Part shown: positions 46,653 through 58,276 of the stretch, piece by piece
Position numbering within the stretch: the first letter of the stretch is position 1
How the letters are laid out: every line of letters begins with the position of its first letter
Origin: Clavulina sp. PMI_390
Taxonomy: Eukaryota; Basidiomycota; Agaricomycetes; Cantharellales; Hydnaceae
DNA length: 64,000 nt
Direction: 5' to 3'
Assembly: GCA_015039315.1 (NCBI GenBank)
Contig: WIDE01000107.1
Span: 47,014 to 111,013 of the forward strand
Notes under the pieces: model-generated
What the model saw: only the letters and a program-made list of their open reading frames with translations
The model's database searches: none
Told to the model about the DNA's origin: nothing
Position numbers and translations under genes: made by a program

Positions 46653-48389
46653 ATGGCCGTGACTCCACGCGAAAGCCTGGTGGACGCGCTTCACGCACGC
46701 TCAAACCAAGCAGAGGCTAGTGACGCTGCATCTAAGTGAGTGCGGCATGGGTTCAGCACGTTTTGAATGCTCAATTGTACTAACAAAAATCAAGCCATGT
46801 GGAAAGTCGACTGTGGAAAGTAACCAAACTTCAGTGTTTGCTCGATGCTGTGTCTGACGAGCTAGACAAGGATGAGAAACGCTTGCTTGCTCTGAAAGCC
46901 AGACATAAGAACTCGGGAGCACCAATAAATCGTCTACCAGACGAGGTGCTTGGCCAGATATTCCATTTATTTCGCCCTTCGCTCACACGAGATGAACCAA
47001 TCTCTTCTACTCGGCCTGGTATTGCAGATAAGCTGACAGCTTTACGTGCAAAATTCTGCGCCGTGTGTAGCCATTGGCGTGATTTCATCGTCGCCGATGC
47101 CACTATGTGGAATGTGCTACACCTGGCTATGAATGATAGCATCGAATCCGCAGACTATATCAATTGGGCACGGCTACAGCTGGACCGCTCCCGTGGCGCC
47201 CCGTTGGATCTCTCTGTTTCTCTTCTTCATCCTGCTGAATCTTGCCAGCCGTTATACTATGCACTGCTCCGCGAGCATCTCCCGCGCTGCCAACGTTTGG
47301 CAGTGCTGATCAACTATCACATTGGCCTTCGTTACCTCTTGCTGGATCTTACTTTCCCTGCTCTCAAAACACTCAAAGTGCGTTATAAGTACGACTCCAC
47401 CAGACATCTGCCGCTACCGCCGGCTACCCGGACGCGAATACCTAGCTTTACCCCTATACCTGCTTGCCAAACCCCGATTCTACAATGTCTCACCGTCAGC
47501 TCACACCACATGGACCCTGCTGATATCCTGTGGGATCTGTATACGAGTAATCATAATACCCTCAGATTCCTCAGCGTCAACACAAGCTCTGACCATCTCA
47601 AAAGCTTGTTTGACTTTCTGGTTTCGCTCACGCAGTTACAACACTTATCGTGGAACTGCAAGAGATTGGAAGACACTGAACCGTTTAATCTCCCACCAGC
47701 TATCACGCTTCCCAACCTAGTTTCCCTCAGCGTGCAAGGTAATCAACCAGCACTGGAATCCCTTCATACTCCAAATATCGCTTGGCTTGAATTCTATGCC
47801 TCTGGGAGTGAATGGGATGCCTATATCCGTACACTAGGCCAAAGTTCTGGTTCGTCAGATCGTGAACCCAAAGCGTTCAAATTTCCGTTTGTACGGTTTT
47901 TGCACGTCTCATCTGGGTCCATGAGCGCGAACAGGGCTATCTGTGATTATATTGTGCCGCAGCTCGAGCACCTCGAAGAGGTGTCATTTCATGGCATGAT
48001 GGGATCAGCCGTCGAGCATATCATCGTCGAGCGGCATAGACGAAACCTTCCGCCACTTCGAGCCGTGAGCATCTTTGCACCAGCTGACTCTGGTGCAACT
48101 CGACGGTTCATCGCACCACTGCTGCTCAATACAAAGCTTATGCTGTGTTTGTATCGCCAATGTCGAGGGTCCACGAACTACACACCCGACACATGGCTGG
48201 AGCTCAAGGATGCCCTGAGGGATCTCGAGGGCTACGATCGCATCGTGTTCGTCGATAATAAGAGTAAAGGACCAAGCACATTCACTATTGGGCCATGGGG
48301 AGAAGGTCAGTAATGGCTTACTATCGATGGCAGAACAGTTCTTGAGACGTTCAATATGTATAGCACCAGACATCTGGCTTTCAGATTGA
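46653..48389 (+). CDS. F-box protein, subgroup 5 copy a
   Basis: Putative SCF adaptor of 539 aa. Exons 46653-46735 (83 nt), 46795-48305, 48364-48389 (26 nt). A predicted coiled coil (about residues 36-66, SRLWKVTKLQCLLDAVSDEL) precedes the F-box at about 73-125 (INRLPDEVLGQIFHLF ... FCAVCSHWRDFIV), as in many basidiomycete F-box proteins. Leu-rich C-terminal half. Without the last intron the frame ends GPWGEGQ at 48313; splicing at GAAG|GTCAGT to the acceptor at 48363 gives GPWGEAPDIWLSD, whose codons are conserved in the tandem copy, so the three-exon model is preferred. Confidence 0.84.
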
Positions 48390-48797
48390 TAGTCAGATCG
48401 GAGAGCAAAGGGCAAATACAATGCCAGTTTACTGCAGGGTTGCAGGACATTCCCCACCATTCTAATGCTCTCGTAAAGGCACCACCCATCATGACGTTGT
48501 GCCCTGCTCCGTGTGTTGTTCTACCGTGACGCCTATCCATTCATAGGAGGTGAAAGGCGCGGTAGACATACTTTGGCGGGGGTGATGAGGATGATGGCGT
48601 AGCTACAATGCTGTAATGGATGTCTCTGTAGCTAGCTAAAGCATTCCTTGATTCGTCGGGCGGATCGTTAACGATAGCCCTATATAACATCTATGAGTAT
48701 ACTCGGTCTCAAGGTTAGCAAGGAGTTGCAAACCGCCAAGTCGGTCGCCTCGCCTCTTTGTGAGCACTTGTGGACACCGTGGCGACCTCAAGAACAA
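48390..48797. other. Intergenic between tandem copies, TATA box
   Basis: 408 nt. TATATAAC at 48681-48688 lies about 115 nt before the next ATG. The leader GTGGACACCGTGG is shared with the sequence ahead of the first copy (46622-46634), showing that the duplication includes the promoter-proximal region. Confidence 0.5.
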
Positions 48798-50524
48798 ATG
48801 ACTGTGACTCCAAGCGAAGCCCTGGTGAACGCGCTTCAGGCGCACTCAAACAGAGTAGAGGATAGCGACCCTCCGTATAAGTAAGTTAGACTTGGCTTAG
48901 TACGTTTCAGATGCTCAATTGTATCATGAAATATCAAGGCATGTGGAAAGCCAGTTGTGGAAGGTGGCCAAGCTGCGAGGACTAGTGGATGCTGTGTCTG
49001 CAGAGCTTGAGAAAGAACAGAACTACTTGCTTGCTCTCAAGTATAGACATAAAAACTCGAGCGCTCCAGTGAATCGTCTCCCAGAAGAGGTGCTTGGTCA
49101 AATATTCCACCTGTTTCGTCCGTCGCCAACTCGCGATGAGCCGATCTATTCTACTCGACGTGGCACCGCTTCTAAAATGGCGGCTTTACGCGCAAAATTC
49201 TGCGCTGTCTGCTATCGGTGGCGTGAAGTCATCCTTTCCGATCCCACAATGTGGAACGTACTGTACCTGGCTATGGATGAGGGGGATAACACGCCGGTTG
49301 ACTATATCAGATGGGCACGCTTGCAGCTGGAACGCTCTGGAAACGCCCCGTTAGACCTCTCGATCTCCCTTCTTCATCCTGCTGAATCCTGCCAGCCAAT
49401 GTATTATGCTCTACTCCGGGAGCACATCCCGCGCTGTCAACGACTGGCGCTGGCGATCAACTACCATATCGGAGCTCGTTACCTCCTACTGGATTTATCC
49501 TTTCCCAACCTTAAAACCTTCAAAATCCTCTATACCGATGACTCCGGCAGACATCTATCCCTACCACCAGCTGCCCGTACTCGTATACCCAGATTGACGC
49601 CTGTGCCTCCGTGCTATACCCCAGTTCTGAACTGTCTGACGATTAACGCGTACCCCTTCAACACCGTTATCTGGGACTTGAGTACAGGCAATTACGACAA
49701 ACTAAAGTTTCTTAGCCTCAACTCGATCTCAGAAAGTCTCACAAGCTTATTTGACTTTCTTTCGTCACTTCCCCAATTGGAACATTTGTCCTGGAACTGC
49801 ACAAGATTCGACGAGTTGGATCTGCCTCCACCTATCACACTCCCCAACCTCGTTTCCCTCAGCGTGCAAGGCGATCAGCCAGCATTGCAATCTCTTCATA
49901 CTCCAAATATCACTCGTCTCGAATTCCATGCGTTCGGGAGCGAATGGGATGACTACATCAGCACGCTCAGCCAAACTTCCGATTCGTCAAGCGGCGAGCC
50001 CACGGCATTCAAATTCCCGCTCGTTCGGTATTTGGATATTTCATCTGGGACGATGAGCACGATCAGAGCGGTCTGCGATCATATCGTCCCACAGCTCGAG
50101 CACCTCGAAGAGCTGTCATTTTACGACGCGCCCCCATCAGCTGTCGACCACATCATCGCTGATCGGCGTGGACGGAACCTTCCACCTCTTCGAGCCATAA
50201 GCATACTCACCCCGGGAGGCTCGAGCATTACTCGACGGTTCATCGCACCATTGCTGCTCGATCTAAAGCTCACGGTGTGCTTGTACCGACAGTGTAATAG
50301 GTTCACGAACTATTCATCGGACGATTTGTGGTTGGAGTTGAAGGAAGACCTAAGTGATACCGAGGGCTACGACCGCGTTGTGTTTGTCAACAACAAGAGC
50401 AAAGGGCCAAGCACATTCACTATTGGACCATGGGGAGAAGGTTAGTGATCGTTCACTATTGATGGCAGAACAGTTTCTGAGACGTTCATTATGTATAGCA
50501 CCAGACGTGTGGCTTTCGGACTGA
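48798..50524 (+). CDS. F-box protein, subgroup 5 copy b
   Basis: Tandem duplicate of the gene at 46653, 536 aa. Exons 48798-48880 (83 nt), 48939-50440, 50499-50524 (26 nt). Same order: MTVTPSEALVNAL, coiled coil (SQLWKVAKLRGLVDAVSAEL), F-box at about residues 73-125 (VNRLPEEVLGQIFHLF ... FCAVCYRWREVIL), Leu-rich half, and tail APDVWLSD from the last exon. High identity at DNA level extends into the 3' flank (GATGGCAGAACAGTT, TGAGACGTTCA). Likely recent tandem duplication. Confidence 0.84.
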
Positions 50525-50757
50525 TGGCGAGACAGAAGGACAAAGCACAGCTCAGTACCTTCTCAAGCTCTCATAAGGTAATAATCTATCACGAGATTGT
50601 GCTCTGTTCAGTACGATTGTTTTTGTCGTAATGCATATGCATTGCATAGGAGGTAAAAGGCGCGATGGACATATGAAACGGAGTGAAGGGCAGCAGTAGT
50701 AGAACAGGAAGAAGCAAAGCGAGACATAGGAACCCGAACCAACAGCACTCAGCTCCC

Positions 50758-51873
50758 CTAGCGGTATCGGCGGAGGGAGAGACTATTGACATCGAAACAA
50801 GCAAACTGTTAGCTAGTGAATGTAGATCGTAAAACTGACAAGACACGCACGTGTTGTTTCTCCGCCAGGCGGCGCGGCGGGGGCCCTTGTTGAACTTGCT
50901 GCCCTTGCCAAGGCCACGGTTTTGCTTGCCGATCGAGGTAAGACCACGAGCCTCGCGGTGCTTGTGGACGGGGTTGGCAATCCAGTTGATCTTGGGGTCG
51001 CGACGGACCTAAAAGAGAGAAAAGGAAATGCGATGAGCTTTATTACCCAGAACGAGTGAGCAAGTGAAGGGGATTCGACGTACGGCCTTGTGCGAAGGAT
51101 CAACGAGAATGACCTCGTAGTACTTGTACACACCGTCCTGGTTGATCCAGTACGAGTTGAGCACGCGCAGGTTACCGCATCGGCGACCGACACGCTCCTC
51201 GGCAGTCGAACGCAGGGAACGCTGGAACTTGAGGTGGTTCACACCCTGGCGGACGGGCTTGCCGTAGGTGGCACCTGACCAAAATTCACGACGTCAGTTT
51301 TTTTCCGATTGCGGACAAAGAGTAGTTTTGTAAGAGGAAAACGAACGCACCCTTGGGGACGGGCTTTTTGCGGTTACCCTTGCGGACACGCACACGGTAG
51401 ATAACGTAGCCCTGCTTGGCCTTGTACCCGAGACGGCGGGCCTTGTCGGGCCTCGATGGGCGGGAAGCACGGTGGATCACGTTGAGCTGGCGGTACTCCC
51501 AGCAACGAACGCGAAGGAGGAAGCGGAGCACATCGCTCTGCTTCTTTTGGTGGAGAGCTGTGATCTATTGTTTTGGGAAAATGGAGTGGACAGAAACAGC
51601 GTGTCGGTTCGTCGAAATCAGAGAGTTATGGTGCGTCGAATAAGGATTCAGATAGAGAAATGCAGTGGAAGGTCGCCAAGATATATTTTCAAGCAGGGAG
51701 AAGAGAGATCGACAGCAGGAGGGAGGTTGCGAGTCGACAAAAGCAGCAAGGTAAAGTTTTCCGACAACGAAGCAAGATACAGCACAAGCGAAAGATGCAA
51801 CTAGTCAGTTTATAAGCTCATTCGCGCAACACAGACGGATCGAGAGGAAACGCACGTAGGTATAGGCTCCCAT
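50758..51873 (-). CDS. 60S ribosomal protein L15 (eL15)
   Basis: Cytosolic large-subunit ribosomal protein, 201 aa. Exons 51873-51856, 51564-51351, 51274-51084, 51008-50851, 50782-50758. Hallmarks: [65 protein letters not shown] and the basic end NTLSLRRYR. Length agrees with the family (about 203). The first intron is 291 nt, the longest in the window and typical of ribosomal protein genes; its acceptor was placed at 51565 so that the protein reads [12 protein letters not shown] with the family's spacing. The residues ITAL are unusual there and this border deserves a transcript check. Confidence 0.93.
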
Positions 51874-52278
51874 TGCGGAATCTGCGGGCTCAGATTATGG
51901 ACGGAGGGAAAGTTGTTAGTATTTGGCTGCACGTGACCAAGTGCATCCAACCAGATTTCCATGCATCCAGCACAACTGCGCCGAGATTATTTATATTTCA
52001 CCCCCTACAGTAACAGTGATGGCCTAAGGGATTCTATGGCTTGCTTTAAGGCCCACTCTTCCACTGGCTATCTTGCAATTTCTCCTTTTGGGTTGGCGCT
52101 AAAATGTAGGCGCTTATGTGCAACAGGAGTTGTATTACGAGGGATCATAGTCATTCTGGATCATTTACTCTTAAATCGCTGTGATAGTCCTATGATATGC
52201 CTGGACGCTGCAGCATCGAAACCATATTGCGTATTGATGGTGAGGGTATAGAGGTATTGACACGGGTAGGGGTTTGGG
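51874..52278. other. Intergenic, L15 promoter side
   Basis: 405 nt between L15 (start) and Vps11 (3' end). CACGTG at 51930-51935, 57 nt before the L15 ATG. Nothing else recognised. Confidence 0.45.
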
Positions 52279-55200
52279 TTATGACAGTTGCTGAGCCAAG
52301 GGGTCGAATCCACGCCCCAGTATCCCTAGAACCAAGAGAAAGCTTAGCATCCTCATGTAAACCAAGACGTGATTATCGACACGTACCTTTGGAATAGGCT
52401 GAAGCGACGGCGGAAAAGCCCTCGTTCTCCACGTTGAACAAGAACAGATCGTGTTGAGCGGCCACCTGCTCGTTGTCCCGCCGTATCTCGCGAATGAGAT
52501 TATGATCGCGTGCACATGTCGGGCACTCTGTCTCGTGCTCGTTGAGGCACCTATAGATGGAGGTATCACAATAAGCGTGTTGAGTATAATACCAAGACTA
52601 TGAAGCACTCACCGACTATGGTAACTGTGATTGCACATAAAGTGCACGGCCGGAAGGTCCAGCGAGCCTCCGCAGACCGAACAGCGCGTAGCATGGAAGA
52701 CCTTCGGCTTGTTCGGGTCTGATAGCTCCGCGATCTCCTTCAGCTTCGTCTGCGTCTCTGAGCGGTACGATGAGATGAGCTCGCGATCCTAAGTAAATCA
52801 ACATTAGGCCCGTCAGCGTCCACCCAAGTTGTTCTGAGAAGATGAAAAGGAGAGACATACCGCCTCCACACCCTCACGACTCTCCTGTATCCTCTCCATG
52901 AGCCACTCCTTCACCAGCCCAATACTCGCCACCTCGTTCCTGCTCAAGATCTGTACAACACCTAAGGGTGGGATGTACTTCTCTTCATGCACAACATTCA
53001 GTAAGCGCTTCAAGTCCTCCGTATGCCTCGACAGCAATGCTGGGCTCGACGTAAGGAAGCGCAGCACAAGGGTGTACAGATGTGGGTTCTGCTGGCCGTA
53101 CTTGTCTAGGCACTCGATAACACGAGCCGAGGCTGTTGGGGAATTAGCGGATGGAGATAGGGTGATGGAGCGCTCGGGGTGTAGTTCTTGGTCCATCCAG
53201 AACCGTAGGACTTCCTCGTACATCCCTAACTTCTCCCATAGCAGGACGAGACCGTCAGTGAATGAGTGTGTTGAACACACGATGAGCGCATGCATCGTGT
53301 CATACGGTAGGCCGCTCTGGTTCTCCAGCACATTCATCGCGCGTTGCTTGAGTTCCACCTCAGTAGGGTTGATATTTGATAGGGCTTCCGCCGAATCGGA
53401 TGCTGCTGAGAGGTAGAGATCCAAAAGGGTATTCCAGATCGCTACTTGATCTTCGCTTTCCTCAGGATCGACATCTTTGTCTTTCGCCACTTTCTTGTCT
53501 CCAGACCTGCTTGTGCTCAGCGGCTGGATGCGCTGACCCCATCGATTCTGAGCCACCGCTTCGAGGAAGCGGATGAAATGGGTCCGATGATCCACAAAGT
53601 GTGCAAAGTACTGGCTGGGGCGAGGGATCGGGTGCCGTGGTGCAATGATCGTCGCAGTTCTGACCGTGGCGGCATCAAATGAATCGGAGCGCCCGTGCAA
53701 GGATGGCGTAGACTGCTTCTCTGAAACGACGACTCGCTCGTCCTTGGGGACTGTCCACGGTGCAGGAGCCTCGTTCATTTCGTCCGGACTACTCGTCGCA
53801 TTGGGATTAGGGCTCGCAGTGGGAGAGTCTGCGCCACCAGCTCGATTGTAGTTCAGGAGGGAGAGGTAGGGGATCCCGGAGCCGGTCCCTGCAGTAGGGC
53901 TCCGAGAGTGTCCTGAGCCGTTTGTCACTCCGTTTTTCCCATTGACGACGGCAGACGGTGGTTGCCCATTGATTCCATAGGAAGAAGCGACGAGGTCCCG
54001 GACACCGGAACAGACGTCGATTAGCAGAGATGTAGTCTCGTCCGGCAGCTTCGAGAGCAGGGTTCTCCCGTATCTCACGAGGTTGGTTGCAGCCTTCAAG
54101 ATAGGGACACCCGTTAGGATAGTCAGTGCTAAACTCTGGCTGAAAGATGAGATTTACTGACGATTTCAGGACCAAGGCTTCGCAAGTAGGTCAACGCATC
54201 CTTCACGCTCCCATCACCTACATCTTCAATCTGTATCCTCAGATAGTCATCATGTCGCTTATATTTCTTGGCCAAGTACATCGCATGATCAAAGTAGCCC
54301 GCCTGGCGACATACGCGAATCGCAGTATCCAGGTCAAACGGCAATGCATCGATATCAGCCGCATCTTGAGATTTTCGGGACTTGTGATGACCGTGACGAT
54401 GATGGCCGCCAGTCGTGGATGACTTGATGAACGCATCAAGACGCGACACATCACGCAGCTTGGTGTACGTGTTCAGGAGGAGTGTGGTATGGTCGGCGTT
54501 GGCCAATCCTTTGGTATGAAGCTCTTGGAGATAGGTTGCGAGATTGTGAATTTGCTGCGCATCGAGGAACTGTGGAGCCATGAAATGTATTAGTAGGGTC
54601 CAGGTCGGGATCGTTCAGGGATGGAACCAACCTTGCGGATAACATAGCTTGGTTGCACCCAACCGAGCGTTTTCACGTAGCTCTTGGTGGCACTCTCGAA
54701 TTCACCTTTCGCGTAGAGATGGTCGGCGTATTGCTTGTGAATGGTGGCAACTTCTTGAGGGTCCAGTCCTTCTGATTCCGCTAGCCCGATGGCTACTGGA
54801 TACAGAGACCTGCTGAACAACAGATCGAGCTTCTGAGCAGTTGACTTTTCCTCCAGTCGGAATAGCTAATCTCGCGCGAACGATTCTGTCAGTTGGGACA
54901 ACTATTTGTGTAATTAGCGCGCACCTTTCCATCGTTCCCCAGAACGTGTATGCTACCCTCATGAAGAAACACATCTCGCACTCCTTCCGTGAACATCGCT
55001 TCAGAATACGCCGTCAAGTGATTCTCCATATCAAGTATCGTCAACTTGCTAACATCGATCGCGCCTGCGTTTGGTGTCCTTGCAACATAATTGCGAACCG
55101 TAGCAGATCCCGAGTTGCCGGATGGGAAGAAAGGGGGTGAGACAAGAACCAGATAGTTCTTGAAGGATGTAACGGAGATTTTGGGCCCTGTCACGGTGAA

Positions 55201-56320
55201 CGACAGTCAGCAACTTCACAAGAAGACACTCAGTATGTTGACAAACATTCGATAATGTAACAAGCTCCTCTCCCTTCTGGTGAGCACATGTATATGGCAT
55301 CGTCTCGCGCAAGGACCATTTCTTGCGTCCGTTCATATATGGTCGTACATCCGAGTCCACATCCTACTTCATCTACTACCGTTGGGGCAGACCCGCTTGA
55401 CTTGCCTGCAGCGATATATGACAGGACACGGGCCGTAGTAACGATGAATAGGATGAGCTGCTCTGCCTCCTTTTCCTTTTCTGATACGCGAGAGCCTGTT
55501 GGATGTAGGGGTTCGCGGAAGCCGAGGCCCGTGATAGGTTCGGTAGAGGACTCGTGGACAGTTTTCGGTTTTGGTAGGGCAGTAAGAGAGGTGGAACCAG
55601 AGAAGAGAGACTGATCGAGGTTTCGATATAGAAGGACGGTCCCGTCTCCAAGTCCAATAGCGAGGTGGGATAGGGTGGATGATAATGCGACGGTCGTGAC
55701 CTACTCGAGTGGTTAGTAAAGTGGCAGGTTCACAGTTCGTTGCCAGATTTGCTCACAGGATCAGGCCTTGAGCCGTGCTGGACCTTGACAGAACGCAGGA
55801 GGGTAGGCGCATTTGATTGATCACGGTGTTCGAGGTCCCAGATCTTCAGAAGAGGTAATCGTGACGTTCGCTCTTCCTTTACAAGGCATATATTAGAATA
55901 ATTATTCCACAGGAAAGCTTAACCAAACTCACGCCAAGGGTCACCAAGATTCCTTTCCGTTCGATCAAGTGGGTCACACGCCCATCATGGTGGGCTTGCC
56001 AAGAGTAGGTGGCCTCGAGAGTGCTTCCCAAGATATGAACACCACCGTGAATGTCAGCAACCGCTACCCCATGTGATGTGCTACATGTGGAAGAGATTTC
56101 TGCTGGAGACTAAGGGGCAGGGTTAACGGGACAAGACTGAAAATACAGTTAAAAGAACTCACTCGGAATGCTTCAGGGCTTGAAGCGGCATCGTGAGCAT
56201 CCTTCACTTGGACATGGGAGAAGAAGGGCAGTAATCTCCACTGAATTTGAGAATTAGTCCTAAGCCAGAGTAGACACAGAAGGGTATACAGACAGAGGGA
56301 CCAGCCGCCTGAGAAGACAT
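52279..56320 (-). CDS. VPS11: Vps11 / Pep5, HOPS-CORVET core subunit
   Basis: Vacuolar/endosomal tethering complex subunit with a C-terminal RING-H2. 1126 aa in 12 exons: 56320-56294, 56240-56163, 56109-55933, 55876-55757, 55700-55247, 55187-54925, 54865-54632, 54569-54162, 54093-52861, 52788-52613, 52550-52387, 52325-52279. N-terminal beta-propeller (HGVAVADIHGGVHIL; LAIGLGDGTVLLYRNLDQ), then an alpha-solenoid (FLDAQQIHNLATYLQELHTKG; YGRTLLSKLPDETTSLLIDV), a Ser/Pro-rich insert, and the RING at about 1034-1075 (CSVC ... CNHSYHSRCLNEH ... CPTC). Slightly longer than the usual 1000-1030 because of the insert. The 27-nt first exon (MSSQAAGPS, weak GTCTGT donor) is the least certain. Confidence 0.93.
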
Positions 56321-56632
56321 AGATGGATGGCGCGATGGAAGAACACCCAACTACGAGAAGTATGGATGGTGGATGGATTCGATGGACAACAACAGGAATG
56401 GGCTATCAAGAAGTCCAAGCTATTCACGCCTTCTTATGGGCCAGAGATATTCAGCCGATGTCCCAAAGTGATTTCTCGATGCTGTTTGTCCTAGCGTAAG
56501 CAATGATTACGGCGCGTCTTTGGGGTTAGCGTCAGGACGACACAACAACACCAAACACTGCGCGCAATAACAAACAGCGCTGGAGTCCCTTTTCAGCTTC
56601 TGCGATCGGGTGGAAGTTCATCCGCTATTCAA
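56321..56632. other. Divergent promoter VPS11 / DPH7
   Basis: 312 nt between head-to-head housekeeping genes. No TATA box seen; probably a shared bidirectional promoter. Confidence 0.5.
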
Positions 56633-58199
56633 ATGCTGTGCAATTTAGATACAGTGTATTCTGCAGACTCAGCCGAGTTTTGTCCCCATCCACAATTTGC
56701 GAATCTTCTAGCCGTGGGGACATACCAGCTCAAAGCTCCAGATGCAGATGGTGAACCTGCTTCAATACCCAGTGCTTCCGATGTCGAAAACGAAGAGGAG
56801 AATCTGCCATCCTCTGTTCCCCATAAAAGACTCGGCCGATGTCTCATGTACCATTGGAATGATGCCACAAACTCGCTGTATGCAATATCATCCCAGATTC
56901 ATACTTTGTCTTAATGATACGAATGACTCTACCCCCTCACCCGCGCTTGGGGTAGCTCAGTGATGAAGCGTATCGACTAGATCAACCTGCAATTCTTGAC
57001 ATGAAATGGTCTGTGTGCGCGTTTCAGCCCACTCGTTGTTGTACTTAAGCAAAGCACTGTAAAAAGGTCACCGACCCGGATAAAACTTGAGGGGCCTCCT
57101 TTACTCGCCATTGCCGATGCAGAGGGCCAAGTTGCTTTTCATCAATGGGACTCTGGCACGGTATAGCTTCAAAAATGTCGTATCGACTCGTCACCCATTG
57201 ACCTTTTTTGACTCTACCAGAATTCTCTTGTACTCCAACAATCAGTCGAGTGTGCACCCAGGAATATCTTATGTCTTTCTATAGACTGGTCCGGCCGACT
57301 CTCTACATCAAATAGGTAACTTGCGTCAATGCGCCCAGTGACCCATTATTGACCCATCCATCATAGAGAGGACTCACTTGTCGTCTCCCGGTCTGATGGG
57401 TCGTTGGCGATAATATCTCCCGAAGAAAGTGAATTTCGAGTGACAGAAGAGTGGCACGCGCATGACTTTGAGCCGTGGATCGCTGCTTGGGACTACTGGA
57501 ACACAAATGTAATTTACTCTGGTATGCCTATTTTTTCAATCTCGGACCAAAACTCTCTAAGTTATGTACTGTAGGTGGGGATGATTGTAAGCTGAAAAGT
57601 TGGGATGCAAGGCAGGGCTTTGAACAACCAGCTTTCGTCAACAAGAGGCTAGCATGTTTTGCTCGTTGATAACCAGTTGGCTGACTTTTCTGCTCCTTCT
57701 TAATAGGTTCGAAGCCGGAGTTACCACGATCCAGGGGAATCCTCATATAGAGCACCTCCTAGCTGTTGGAAGGTGAGATATTCGCGGTCGTTGCTTCAAG
57801 TCTCGAGCTTCATATTGTTATCTTTCCATCTACGCCTCCCATAGCTATGACAGCACTGTCCGAATATTTGATACGCGGTCATTAGCACGGCCTGTCACGG
57901 AAGTTCCAGTTGGCGGAGGTGCATGGCGAGTCAAATGGCATCCAAGCCCACATCGCAAAGACGACTTGCTCGTCGCCTGCATGCACGATGGATTCAAGGT
58001 CGTTCGCTTCGGCTTTGATGAAGCAGGCTCGTTCCAAAACCTTACGCACAACATCACTGCGCGGAATGATGAACACGCATCGTTAGCATATGGGACCGAC
58101 TGGCAATATGGCAGGGGCGAAGCTGGGCAAGGAGATGAGACCAGTGTTATTGCAAGTTGTTCATTTTACGATCACATGCTGTCGATCTGGAGAGGATAA
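56633..58199 (+). CDS. DPH7: Diphthine methyltransferase (DPH7/RRT2-like), WD40
   Basis: WD40 protein acting in diphthamide synthesis on elongation factor 2, where it removes the methyl ester from the diphthine intermediate. 376 aa in eight exons: 56633-56877, 56961-57008, 57067-57160, 57221-57315, 57367-57521, 57575-57647, 57707-57772, 57845-58199. Family landmarks in order: VYSADSAEFCPHP, LLAVGTYQL, QPAILDMKWSPT, LLAIADAEGQVAFHQWD, LCLSIDWSGRLS, YSGGDDCKLKSWDAR, VGSYDSTVRIFDTRS, GGGAWRVKWHPSP, LLVACMHDGFKV and the C-terminal CSFYDHMLSIWRG. The intron after exon 6 starts with GC (AAGAG|GCTAGC), needed to keep NKRFEAG in frame. It has a strict start at 56633 and shares a promoter with VPS11. 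Confidence 0.92.
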
Positions 58200-58276
58200 C
58201 CATATTCTCGTACCCAAAAAAATACTATGATATACATACATATTGAGAGCGTTTCCAGTAGTCGAGAAACTGAAAA

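Noticed and set aside
56945..57010. GGGTAGCTCAGTGATGAAGCG, like the D-arm start of a tRNA
   Set aside because: It is the acceptor and second exon of DPH7; no matching acceptor stem, anticodon arm or T-arm follows.
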